Below, in pieces: positions 45,311 to 52,550 of a DNA stretch of 64,000 nt (position 1 is its first letter; each line of letters starts with the position of its first letter). Where the stretch lies: contig ONJR01000017.1 in the NCBI GenBank assembly GCA_900318195.1, positions 17,584 to 81,583 of the forward strand, written 5' to 3'. The notes under the pieces were generated by a model. The model made no database searches. It saw only the letters and a program-made list of their open reading frames with translations, and was not told where the DNA came from. The position numbers were made by a program, and so were the translations under genes. The stretch comes from an uncultured Planctomycetota bacterium (GTDB taxonomy: Bacteria; Planctomycetota; Planctomycetia; Pirellulales; Thermoguttaceae).

Positions 45311-45716
45311 CCGATTGATCTTTGCGCGCTGCGGCAATAAGAAAACGCCCTCGAAACACAGAATTTCTCACGCGCACGCATTGCGCGCGCGACACTACAG
45401 CGTACTCTAGAGTTGTTCTCCAGAATATATATAAATATATAATATTATATATTTATTTCTCTAGAGTAGAATCTTTAAATTAAATCTCTAATAGTAATAC
45501 ATAAATAATATCTACTAATAACGTTTTTTCTTCATTTCAGCGCCCGCGCGCCTAAGCGCGCGAGATGATGTTATGTTATACGGACGAAAACTTTTTTCGA
45601 GAAAAATAAAAAAAAGAGTCATGAATAAAATCCAGGTTGCAATAATAGCGCGATTAGAATACCGACGTCGCGGCGCGTACGCGTGTCGCGACGTCGGCGT
45701 CGCAACCTTGGAGAGT
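45311..45716. other. AT-rich palindromic region before the replication cassette
   Basis: Four hundred bases without a convincing gene. The first 90 bases have normal composition. From about 45415 to 45545 the DNA is extremely AT-rich with runs of TATA. It contains a perfect 22-bp palindrome (45433-45454) and a 10-bp inverted repeat, TACTCTAGAG at 45403-45412 and CTCTAGAGTA at 45459-45468. A GC-rich inverted repeat follows at 45662-45697. An open frame from 45573 that extends rusA upstream is unlikely to be coding. Candidate roles are origin, operator or promoter of the downstream genes. Confidence 0.6.
45662..45697. repeat. GC-rich inverted repeat upstream of the resolvase gene
   Basis: CCGACGTCGCG (45662-45672) is perfectly complementary to CGCGACGTCGG (45687-45697), with an internal CGCGTACGCG palindrome. 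It ends 12 bases before the resolvase ribosome binding site. It could be an operator or a structured 5' leader. Confidence 0.55.
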
Positions 45717-45719
45717 ATG

Positions 45720-46142
45720 ATGACGACTATTGTTTTAAAGATTCCGTTCCCGCCGACCGTGAACCACATCTGGACGCGAGTCGGCAATCGTTCGTTCCTT
45801 ACGCGCGAGTATCGTCGATTCCTAGCGCTCGTCGTTGGCGCGGTCGAAAGCGCTAAGGTCGCGCCCGGATTTAAGGAAGCGCCAGCCTATTCTGTTCAGC
45901 TCACAGTCTTTCCGCCCGATCGTCGCGCTCGCGATCTCGACAACTTCCTGAAGGCCGCGCTTGACGCCGTAACGCGCGCGCAACTGTGCCCAGACGACTC
46001 GCTCGTCTGCCAGCTCTCCGCAACTAAAGGCGCGCCCGCTGAAAAGCCGTTCGCCGTACTTGAAATTACCGCGCTACAATGCGCTACTACCGCTCGCCAG
46101 CCGGAAGATTACGGCGAAAAGACAAGGAAATACAACAAATGA
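45720..46142 (+). CDS. rusA: RusA-type Holliday junction resolvase
   Basis: An endonuclease that cuts four-way DNA junctions, usually phage-encoded. The 140-residue protein has the RusA pattern: TVNHIWTR (about residues 13-20) and DRRARDLDNFLKAALDAVTRA, with its paired acidic residues DLDN (about 75-78) and a later PDDSLVCQLSATKG containing another Asp. A GGAG site six bases before the ATG at 45720 favours this start; the ATG at 45717 is possible, and an upstream extension to 45573 is unlikely. The stop TGA overlaps the next start (ATGA), a sign of translational coupling. It belongs to a phage-like replication cassette. Confidence 0.88.
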   Translation: MTTIVLKIPFPPTVNHIWTRVGNRSFLTREYRRFLALVVGAVESAKVAPGFKEAPAYSVQLTVFPPDRRARDLDNFLKAALDAVTRAQLCPDDSLVCQLSATKGAPAEKPFAVLEITALQCATTARQPEDYGEKTRKYNK

Positions 46143-47164
46143 CCGAACGATACAACGGCGCGACTCGCTTACGCCGACTCCATGGAATGCGCGGATACGG
46201 AATTTACTGCAGAATTGTCGAACTGTGCGCATCCGCGCCCGGTAAGAAACTACGATACGACCTCGACGATCTCGTGTACGATATGCGCGAAAAGCGCGAA
46301 CTTGTAAAGGAAATTGTTGAAAATTACGGACTATTCGTCATCGAAGGCGAATTCGTGGAAGACGTCTACGCACGCTCGCCGGAAGCGCTCGAACGCGAGC
46401 GTCAGGAGCAGATACGCGCTAGACGGTCAACCGCCGCCAAAAAGGCCGCGCAAACGCGCCGCGAACGACGGGAAGCCGCGAAAAAGACTGCAGACGAAAC
46501 TCCCTCTCTTATCGTTGAACCTGCGACGGCAAGCGAAGAGCAACCACGCGACGACGCAAAGGACAATAATGAAGCCGAGCCGGAAGACGTTGACCAGAAT
46601 ACTCTCGCGTCGACTACCGCCGCACACAATAATGTCGCGCCGACAAGACACGAGCCCGCAGCGCGCATACTGAGTCCGGATCTCGAGCCCGGAGCGCAGT
46701 ACCAAGCGTCCGAGAGTCATGCGCCGATCAAGCCGTTGGAACCGGGCGCGAACGAGAACGTCAGCTCGCCGCCAATCGAGCCCAACTCGCGCTTCGATCG
46801 CGCGCTCTCGGAACGCTTCGATCGCATTAAAGACTCATGGAACCGCACGTTCCGCGGAACGCGACGCATGGTTCACTACTGGATCCCCGATCAAATGACA
46901 TGGCGCAATTTCACGGAGTCCGCCGCGTTCTATACCGACGAGGACTTCCTCGACGCGTTCAAACAAGCTCAAAAAGATAAAAAGTTCACATGGCAGTTCC
47001 GCGACGTGGTCAAGCCGACCAATATGCAACGTCTACTTTCGGAAGTGGAAGCGAAGAAACTACGAGAAAAGGAAGAGGAAGAAGAACTCGACCCAGCGAC
47101 TAAGGAGATGATAGAATATGGCAGAAAGATGGGATGGGACTGGACGGAAACCGCGTCAGAATGA
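46139..47164 (+). CDS. Phage replication-like protein with Lin1244/DUF4373-type N-terminus
   Basis: A 341-residue protein. The first 90 residues (GATRLRRLHGMRGYGIYCRI onward) resemble the Lin1244/Lin1753 (DUF4373) winged-helix domain of phage replication initiators. A basic Arg/Ala-rich stretch (about 90-130), an acidic, low-complexity middle (about 130-220) and a C-terminal domain (about 230-330, RRMVHYWIPDQMTWRNFTES) follow. The C-terminal part could bind the helicase loader encoded next, by analogy with DnaD/lambda O-type initiators; that is inference. ATGA coupling with rusA and a 47-base overlap with the loader gene show one operon. An earlier in-frame Met lies inside rusA and has no site. 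Confidence 0.75.
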   Translation: MTERYNGATRLRRLHGMRGYGIYCRIVELCASAPGKKLRYDLDDLVYDMREKRELVKEIVENYGLFVIEGEFVEDVYARSPEALERERQEQIRARRSTAAKKAAQTRRERREAAKKTADETPSLIVEPATASEEQPRDDAKDNNEAEPEDVDQNTLASTTAAHNNVAPTRHEPAARILSPDLEPGAQYQASESHAPIKPLEPGANENVSSPPIEPNSRFDRALSERFDRIKDSWNRTFRGTRRMVHYWIPDQMTWRNFTESAAFYTDEDFLDAFKQAQKDKKFTWQFRDVVKPTNMQRLLSEVEAKKLREKEEEEELDPATKEMIEYGRKMGWDWTETASE

Positions 47165-47843
47165 CGAAAGCTGTCCTGACTGCAACGGGACGGGTTTCAT
47201 AGTCGTCCGCGATAAGGACGGGCGCAATTTCGCGCGCAAGTGTAAATCTTGCGGGTGCGAGGGTTCGCGTCGGGACGTTTTGTATCGTTATTCCGGGCTC
47301 CCGCGTCGTCCGCGCGCCGGGATCGTCGCGAATCGCGGCGCAATCGACTACGCTGACGCGTTCCCGCGCCTGAAACGCGGACGTAATTGGATGATGTTCA
47401 TTGGCAAGCCCGGAACAGGCAAAACGACGCAGGCGGTCTGGCTCGTGGCGACGGTCATCGAGCGTTATCAGTCGAGCGCGCGCTTCTACAACGCGTTTGA
47501 TCTCACGCGGCGATTCGTTGCGCTTCGGAAACGAAACGACGAATTTGAACGGGAATTCGAACGCTACCTCGACGCCGAGCTCGTGGTGATCGACGACTTT
47601 CTCAAAACGATACCGTCGGCGAAATCGTATAATTACGCGGACTATAAAGAGACGTTACTCGAATTGATCTGGGCGCGCTACGACGCTAGGAAGCCGATCG
47701 TCTTTACTTCGCAACGTAATTTCAGGGATATCGCAAAGTTCGATTCAGCGCTCGCGGGTCGTATCGCCGAAGCGTGCGAAGGACGCGTCGTCTCATTCGA
47801 CGCTAATGCGACCGATTGGCGCGTACAGAGCGAAAGCGCGTAA
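47118..47843 (+). CDS. DnaC/IstB-type AAA+ helicase loader
   Basis: A 241-residue AAA+ ATPase that in this family loads replicative helicase onto DNA. A zinc-ribbon-like N-terminus (CPDCNGTG and CKSCGC, about 15-45) precedes the ATPase. Walker A is GKPGTGKTT (96-104), Walker B LVVIDDFLK (about 155-163), and sensor 1 lies in VFTSQRN. The C-terminal GRIAEACEGRVV segment fits the arginine-finger region. AAGGAG lies about 12 bases before the ATG. It overlaps the preceding gene by 47 bases. Its context makes it a phage or element loader rather than a host DnaC. Confidence 0.88.
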   Translation: MAERWDGTGRKPRQNDESCPDCNGTGFIVVRDKDGRNFARKCKSCGCEGSRRDVLYRYSGLPRRPRAGIVANRGAIDYADAFPRLKRGRNWMMFIGKPGTGKTTQAVWLVATVIERYQSSARFYNAFDLTRRFVALRKRNDEFEREFERYLDAELVVIDDFLKTIPSAKSYNYADYKETLLELIWARYDARKPIVFTSQRNFRDIAKFDSALAGRIAEACEGRVVSFDANATDWRVQSESA

Positions 47844-48387
47844 CCCGACGCGCGAGACGAAACGAGTATCCTTCGCCAATTCGCACAACCAGTTCGCGCC
47901 GCGTTTGAGTAACGCCGGTATAAAATAGCTCGCTTTTCTACAGAAGTCGCTGATTCCCCTTATAGCGCCAACAAAAATTCATTGATCTCGAATAGCGCAA
48001 GAAAGAAGCTCAACGCTGCACAGTGCGCGTCGTTTCCCCCTGCCACAAAGTGGCAGGGCTCCAATGGAGCGCCTGCGGCGCGGAAAAGAAAGCGAGGTAG
48101 CTATGCATTGTGCGCACATTATGCGTTACGCCCTTGATTCCATTCCAGTCGAAAGCGTTGATTCTTGACACGATTTTTATGATTCGTCCTTTACCCTATC
48201 TCTCTAAAACCGCTTGACTCACGCCGTAGATTGCGATACGGTTCACAATGAGCAAAACCCGTATTCCATAAGTCGCTCGTTCTCACTTGACGCCGATTTT
48301 AAAAAAGATTAGTTAATTGGCATTAAGATTTCCGCGTCGCGTTAAGCGATCATAGCCTTCATTCCACGCCAATCGAATCCGAATTCC
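47844..48387. other. 540-base gap with short hairpins, no gene seen
   Basis: No frame longer than noise on either strand. The notable feature is the hairpin cluster at 48038-48081. TTGACA near 48173 and TTGACG near 48289 resemble -35 boxes but lack convincing -10 partners. The gap sits where the right end of the accessory segment would be expected. Confidence 0.5.
48038..48081. repeat. Cluster of three adjoining short hairpins with 3-base loops
   Basis: CCCTGCCAC/GTGGCAGGG (loop AAA), GCTCC/GGAGC (loop AAT) and GCGCC/GGCGC (loop TGC) lie end to end, sharing border bases. GGAAAAG follows. Part of the sequence (ATGGAGCGCCTGCGG plus GGAAAAG) resembles 30785-30803, which reads ATGGAACGCCTCCGGAAAAG. 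Confidence 0.55.
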
Positions 48388-49071
48388 ATGAAAACACGTC
48401 TCATCGTTCTTCGCCACGGCAACACGTTTAATCCCGGCGACGTCATTCTTCGCGTTGGCAGTCGCACCGACCTTCCGCTCACGGAACGAGGTCGCGAACA
48501 AGCGCGCGAAGCGGCCCGCAGGCTGAAACAACGCAGAATCATGCCGCATCAGTACGTAGTAGCGCCGCTCATTCGCACAACGCAAACGGCTGATACTTTC
48601 ATCGACGTTTTCCCCATTCCGGAACCGCTCTCATTCTACGCGTTCCTCACCGAACTCGACTACGGCGAGGACGACGGACGTCCGGAAACAGAGGTCGTTC
48701 TCGACGTCGGTCGCGCGGAAGCGGAACGCACGGGACTCGCGCTCTCTGACGACGAGTTAACGGCGCTCGGTAAAGAAGCGCTCAGCATATGGGATAAAGA
48801 CGCTGTCTTGCCGACACGCTGGCGTTTTCTTCAAGAGCGAATCGACGAACTGCCGAACCAATGGCGTCAATTCGCCGACAAACTTTTGGAGTATTATCCG
48901 GGCGAGAATACGCTCGTCGTAACGAGCAACGGGGTCGCGCGCTTCTCAACGGCAATCTTACCTCCGAACGCGCCGCGTCCAGATTCGCTCAAACTCGCGA
49001 CCGGCAAGTTCGGAATCTATGAATACGATTCTCCCAGCGCGGGATGGCGATTGACGGAATGGAACGTCTAG
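48388..49071 (+). CDS. Histidine phosphatase family protein (phosphoglycerate mutase-like)
   Basis: A 227-residue phosphohydrolase. The catalytic RHGNTF (His near 10) lies in LIVLRHGNTF, the second motif in PLTERGREQAREAARRLKQR, and LIRTTQTAD matches the third. The second catalytic His, expected in a GH motif, is replaced by VVTSNGVARF, so the family's usual second His appears to be missing. This may mean altered or lost catalysis. It lies downstream of the accessory segment and converges with the NAD synthetase gene. Confidence 0.82.
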   Translation: MKTRLIVLRHGNTFNPGDVILRVGSRTDLPLTERGREQAREAARRLKQRRIMPHQYVVAPLIRTTQTADTFIDVFPIPEPLSFYAFLTELDYGEDDGRPETEVVLDVGRAEAERTGLALSDDELTALGKEALSIWDKDAVLPTRWRFLQERIDELPNQWRQFADKLLEYYPGENTLVVTSNGVARFSTAILPPNAPRPDSLKLATGKFGIYEYDSPSAGWRLTEWNV

Positions 49072-49105
49072 CGTCCCGTTTCGGTCGCAACCAAGTTATT
49101 AATTC

Positions 49106-49140
49106 AAGCGCGCCGCGTCCCTTGGCAACGCGGCGCGCTT
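49106..49140. terminator. Bidirectional terminator
   Basis: AAGCGCGCCGCG is perfectly complementary to CGCGGCGCGCTT around an 11-base loop between two convergent genes. Confidence 0.75.
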
Positions 49141-49178
49141 GCTCCGTTTCTTGCGCTCGCTGGCGACCCGCGCGCTTA

Positions 49179-51683
49179 TTACTCAAACTCGAATGAGAAT
49201 CCTGCGGAGACGTATGGATAGTTCGCCCACGAGGTCGGCGCAAGATCATAGTCGTCGAACTGGAATCCGGGCGCGTACCGCTCGCGCTTCCACTGACTGG
49301 CGTCCCACAGTTTGCAGAAGCGTTGTCCCCAGCCTCGAATAGTCTGCTCGTCGACTGCGACGCCAAGCTCAGGCGCTTCCTTTACCACGCGCGCGACGGC
49401 GTCGTTGAACGGCAGTCGCTCACGAATCAGAGCGCGTTCAAACGCGTTGAGAATTACATAGGGCATGAGATCCGCTTCGTCCGTCTGCTTCTCTTCCAGA
49501 GGACGCAGTTCCGCCGTCGGTTGCTGGTCGTTAATGAATTTCAGCGCCGGAATGCTGAAACGGCGTAGCCGTCCTAAAAAGCTCCACTCGATCGCGACCC
49601 CCGTATGCTCCATCCAGACGAGCCATTTGCGAATAAACGCCTTGTCGATCCCCGCTATCGGCGACAGACCGCCGCAGGTATCGCCGTCCATCGTCGCGTA
49701 CCCGCACGCGACTTCGGAACGATTACCCGTCGCGAGTAGTAGTCGACCCGATTTATTGGCGACAAGCCACGCGCTCGGACCGCGACCGCGCGCTTGGATA
49801 TTCTGCAAAGCGAGATCGTCCTTATTCCAATCCCACGGCTCGCCAAGCGCGTCGGCGACCATTGATTTGTACTGTTCAATAATCGGATCAACGTCGAATT
49901 CGTAATGAGTCGCGCCGCACGCTTGCGCTATTTCACGCGCCGCCGTACGCGTTACCTCGCTACTATTGCGCGTCGACTGATAGAAGGTCGTGAGCAGAAT
50001 CGCACACAGATCGCGCTGGCAGTTTTCAAAGTCCGATTCAGAAAGCGGCGCCTCGTCGGCGTAATCGAGAACGAGCTTCCATCGCTCGGTCGAGCGTCGC
50101 AACTCGTCGAGCTTCGGAAACTTTCGCACGATTCGTTCGGCGACGCGCGTCCATAACGTAGCGCTCTTAATTTCCTCGTCGCCCATCTCAATCGAGGTTA
50201 CGTCTTCGACGAGCCACTGAAGAAATCGGCGCACGCCAAGTTCCAAATTCTCTTCGCCATCTCTCTTGGCATTCGCAGCACGCACGCCAAGTTCCAAACG
50301 ACTTTTCCTCTTGCAACCAAAGAGAACGCCGAGACGTACGAGCGTCGCGATTGTTGCGGAATCGGCGCCGCCGCTTAACGAGAGCGCGAACCCGTTCGCG
50401 CGACACTTGCGCATATAGTCGAAGAGCGCAAGGGACGCCGCGCGCGCGAATTCCTCGTAGGCGCTGTCCTCGGAAATTTCCCAGCGCGCAATGTATGAAT
50501 CATACTTAAGAGCGTCCCGTTCGAAATTGTTCCCGGGAGGTTCATGGAGAAATCGCAGTAGTTCTTCGTAATCGAAAACGTCGGATTTGTTCCAACAACG
50601 TGAGTAGTAGCTTTCCGTTCCGTCGTGTTCGTCTTTATGAGCCGTCATCTCATGAATCTTAATCGCGTGAGAAGACGGCGAAACCGAATACTGAAATCGC
50701 GCCCCTTGAGACGTTTCGCATAAAGAACCGACCATAGCGCCGCCAGCGTAAAACGTCATTCCGCAAGGAACGCCTTCTAGCGCCGGGCATAGAACGAACG
50801 TCTCCGTCATGCTTGCAACGCATCCGATCCCGAATAGCGTATCCAGAAATCGTCCCATAATAAAGCGCGGAGAGTCGCGGCATATCTTAACGCGCGAGTT
50901 TTTATAGGGACGTAAGAATTGCGCGGAATATTCGCGCTCTTGCTCTTCTTCACGTTCTTGGTAGGATTTGCGCGGAGCGAGGTACGAGCCGAACCCGCGG
51001 CGCGCGTCCGGCGCGCTAAGACCGCTGTACAAACGTTTCGCGTCAAGATCCGCCGCGCGACAAAACGAATGGCGCGTTTCGCGCGTTACACGTTCAAAAG
51101 AGCCGAATTCAAATGTGATACAATTGCGCTCGACAAAGGACAAGTCGCCGATCGGCAGAACGCGCCCGTCAATTTTAATGAAATCGATCTTATCGCGTTC
51201 CCAGGGCGCGAACTGCCGCAAATCGTCGCGCGGCGAGAGATCGTCCAAGGTTGCGCACGAGAATCCGCGAAGCGCGCCGTCGCAGATAAACGCGTTCGCC
51301 TTGTACAATTTGCCTTTGAACCCGATGGGAACGCCAAGAGTAATCACAAACTTGTCAGGCGCAAGTCGTTCAAGTTCGAGTAATCGCGCCATAGTCGCCT
51401 TGAGTAGCGCCGGTCGCAGATAGGCGTCGCCGCAGCCAGGTCCGGTTATCGTCATATCCGGCAAAGCGAGAATCGTAAAGGTTTCGTACCCTACCTTATT
51501 CTCTCGAATTAGACGTTTCGCTTCTTCGTCGGCGACTATTTTGGCGTTCTGTAACTCTTTTCGAATCATGGCGAAATTTCGATCCAAATCGAGCGCCGTG
51601 AGATTGAGTTGAGCGCAGATCATAACGGCGCTCAGATCTTTGAGACCGTCAGACGCGGATGAGTTGGGAACAAGTATCGGCAT
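49179..51683 (-). CDS. nadE: NAD+ synthase with a degenerate nitrilase/glutaminase domain
   Basis: Makes NAD from nicotinate adenine dinucleotide. The C-terminal half has the synthetase motifs SLSGGADSATI (about 434-445), NIQARGRGPSAWLVAN, LLATGNRSEVACGYATMDGD and GLSPIAGIDK. The N-terminal domain has the overall nitrilase order, but the three catalytic positions look lost: the Glu of PEL is Asp76 (LALPDMTIT), the Lys segment reads CATLDDLS (143-150), and the Cys of EICED is Gly194 (FEFGSF). The protein is 834 residues, well above the usual 550-700, with an inserted charged segment around 210-265. It may depend on free ammonia. The start has only a weak TAGG site. Confidence 0.88.
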   Translation of the reverse strand: MPILVPNSSASDGLKDLSAVMICAQLNLTALDLDRNFAMIRKELQNAKIVADEEAKRLIRENKVGYETFTILALPDMTITGPGCGDAYLRPALLKATMARLLELERLAPDKFVITLGVPIGFKGKLYKANAFICDGALRGFSCATLDDLSPRDDLRQFAPWERDKIDFIKIDGRVLPIGDLSFVERNCITFEFGSFERVTRETRHSFCRAADLDAKRLYSGLSAPDARRGFGSYLAPRKSYQEREEEQEREYSAQFLRPYKNSRVKICRDSPRFIMGRFLDTLFGIGCVASMTETFVLCPALEGVPCGMTFYAGGAMVGSLCETSQGARFQYSVSPSSHAIKIHEMTAHKDEHDGTESYYSRCWNKSDVFDYEELLRFLHEPPGNNFERDALKYDSYIARWEISEDSAYEEFARAASLALFDYMRKCRANGFALSLSGGADSATIATLVRLGVLFGCKRKSRLELGVRAANAKRDGEENLELGVRRFLQWLVEDVTSIEMGDEEIKSATLWTRVAERIVRKFPKLDELRRSTERWKLVLDYADEAPLSESDFENCQRDLCAILLTTFYQSTRNSSEVTRTAAREIAQACGATHYEFDVDPIIEQYKSMVADALGEPWDWNKDDLALQNIQARGRGPSAWLVANKSGRLLLATGNRSEVACGYATMDGDTCGGLSPIAGIDKAFIRKWLVWMEHTGVAIEWSFLGRLRRFSIPALKFINDQQPTAELRPLEEKQTDEADLMPYVILNAFERALIRERLPFNDAVARVVKEAPELGVAVDEQTIRGWGQRFCKLWDASQWKRERYAPGFQFDDYDLAPTSWANYPYVSAGFSFEFE

Positions 51684-51747
51684 AATCTAACCTATTTCTC
51701 TTGGAAGCAGACGTCAACGTCGATATTCTTCGTTTACTGCCGTCTGT

Positions 51748-52293
51748 TTAATATTGACTCTTTTTTGACGTTTCAGGAATCCAAATACCGGAAGGACAGT
51801 CGCGCGCAAACGCTTTCAAAACGATCTTCTCGAACGGTCGCTTGATCTTGGTGAACCAATGCTCTTGCTCAGGATGGATCGGCTTGACGAGCGCGGTTCT
51901 CATGCCAGCCCAATTCCCAGCGAGTACGTCGGCAAAGATCTGATCGCCGACAACGAGCGCTGTCGAGGGATCACAGTTCCAAGTTCGGCACGCGCGCGTG
52001 CAACCCGACGTGAACGGCTTGCACGCTTGAGCTATGAAAGGCAACCCCACCGACTTCGCAAACGGCTCGATACGTTTCGCAACGCCATTTGACAACAAAC
52101 ACGCTTGAATACCCGATTTTTTGATTTCTTCAAGCCATTCAAGTATTCCCGGTTCGGGTTCTTGATTCTTATATTGTTTTAGTGTACAATCGACGTCGAG
52201 GAGTAGTAGCTTAACGCCAAGACTCATGAGTCTGTCGAGCGTGAGCTCTAGGACGCTGTCGACGAGAAAGTTCGGGTAAAACATGGTTAGCAT
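51748..52293 (-). CDS. YqeG-type HAD-IIIA phosphatase
   Basis: A 181-residue HAD phosphatase. Motif I is LLLDVDCTL (Asp pair kept), motif II the LLSNG segment, motif III KPFTSGC, and motif IV VVGDQIFADVLAGNWAG. Order and size match YqeG/PGP-like phosphatases, among which the mitochondrial and cyanobacterial relatives act on phosphatidylglycerol phosphate. AAAGGGA precedes the ATG. It stands alone between NAD synthetase and the divergent methyltransferase gene. Confidence 0.87.
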   Translation of the reverse strand: MLTMFYPNFLVDSVLELTLDRLMSLGVKLLLLDVDCTLKQYKNQEPEPGILEWLEEIKKSGIQACLLSNGVAKRIEPFAKSVGLPFIAQACKPFTSGCTRACRTWNCDPSTALVVGDQIFADVLAGNWAGMRTALVKPIHPEQEHWFTKIKRPFEKIVLKAFARDCPSGIWIPETSKKSQY

Positions 52294-52550
52294 ATTGATC
52301 CCTTTCGTACTCGCGCGCTTCTGGTCGCCGCGCCGCGATGGACTTGCACTCGTAACGTTATCGGTTCGATAACCCTTCGATTATCTTACCGCGAACGTTC
52401 TGCGTTGCAAGCGCTTTTGTTCTCCTTTGGTCGATTTGCGCGCTATTCGGTCGCGCGCAGTCATTCCAAGTTCGAATCGCGATCCCACCACGTATTCGAC
52501 GGAGAAATAGTCGTATTACGGAATAATTAGATAGGACGTTATCACCTTAT

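Larger units (their letters stand above)
45403..48100 (+). mobile_element. Probable replication module of a phage or integrative element
   Basis: Three tightly overlapping genes (RusA-type resolvase, Lin1244/DUF4373-like protein, DnaC-type loader) with an AT-rich palindromic leader and no chromosomal relatives around them. This gene set is typical of temperate phage or plasmid replication regions. No integrase, capsid or repeat-bounded ends are seen, so the edges are approximate and it may be a remnant. Confidence 0.5.

Noticed and set aside
45573..45719. N-terminal extension of the resolvase
   Set aside because: It crosses the GC-rich palindrome, is strongly basic and low-complexity, and the downstream ATG has the better ribosome site.
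45311..48387. Direct repeats as attachment sites around the cassette
   Set aside because: I compared the two flanks by eye and found no matching repeat longer than chance, so none is claimed.
52330..52400. tRNA-like GGTTCGATAACC in the gap before the methyltransferase fusion
   Set aside because: It is a short palindrome (GTTATC/GATAAC) without acceptor or anticodon arms, so not a tRNA.
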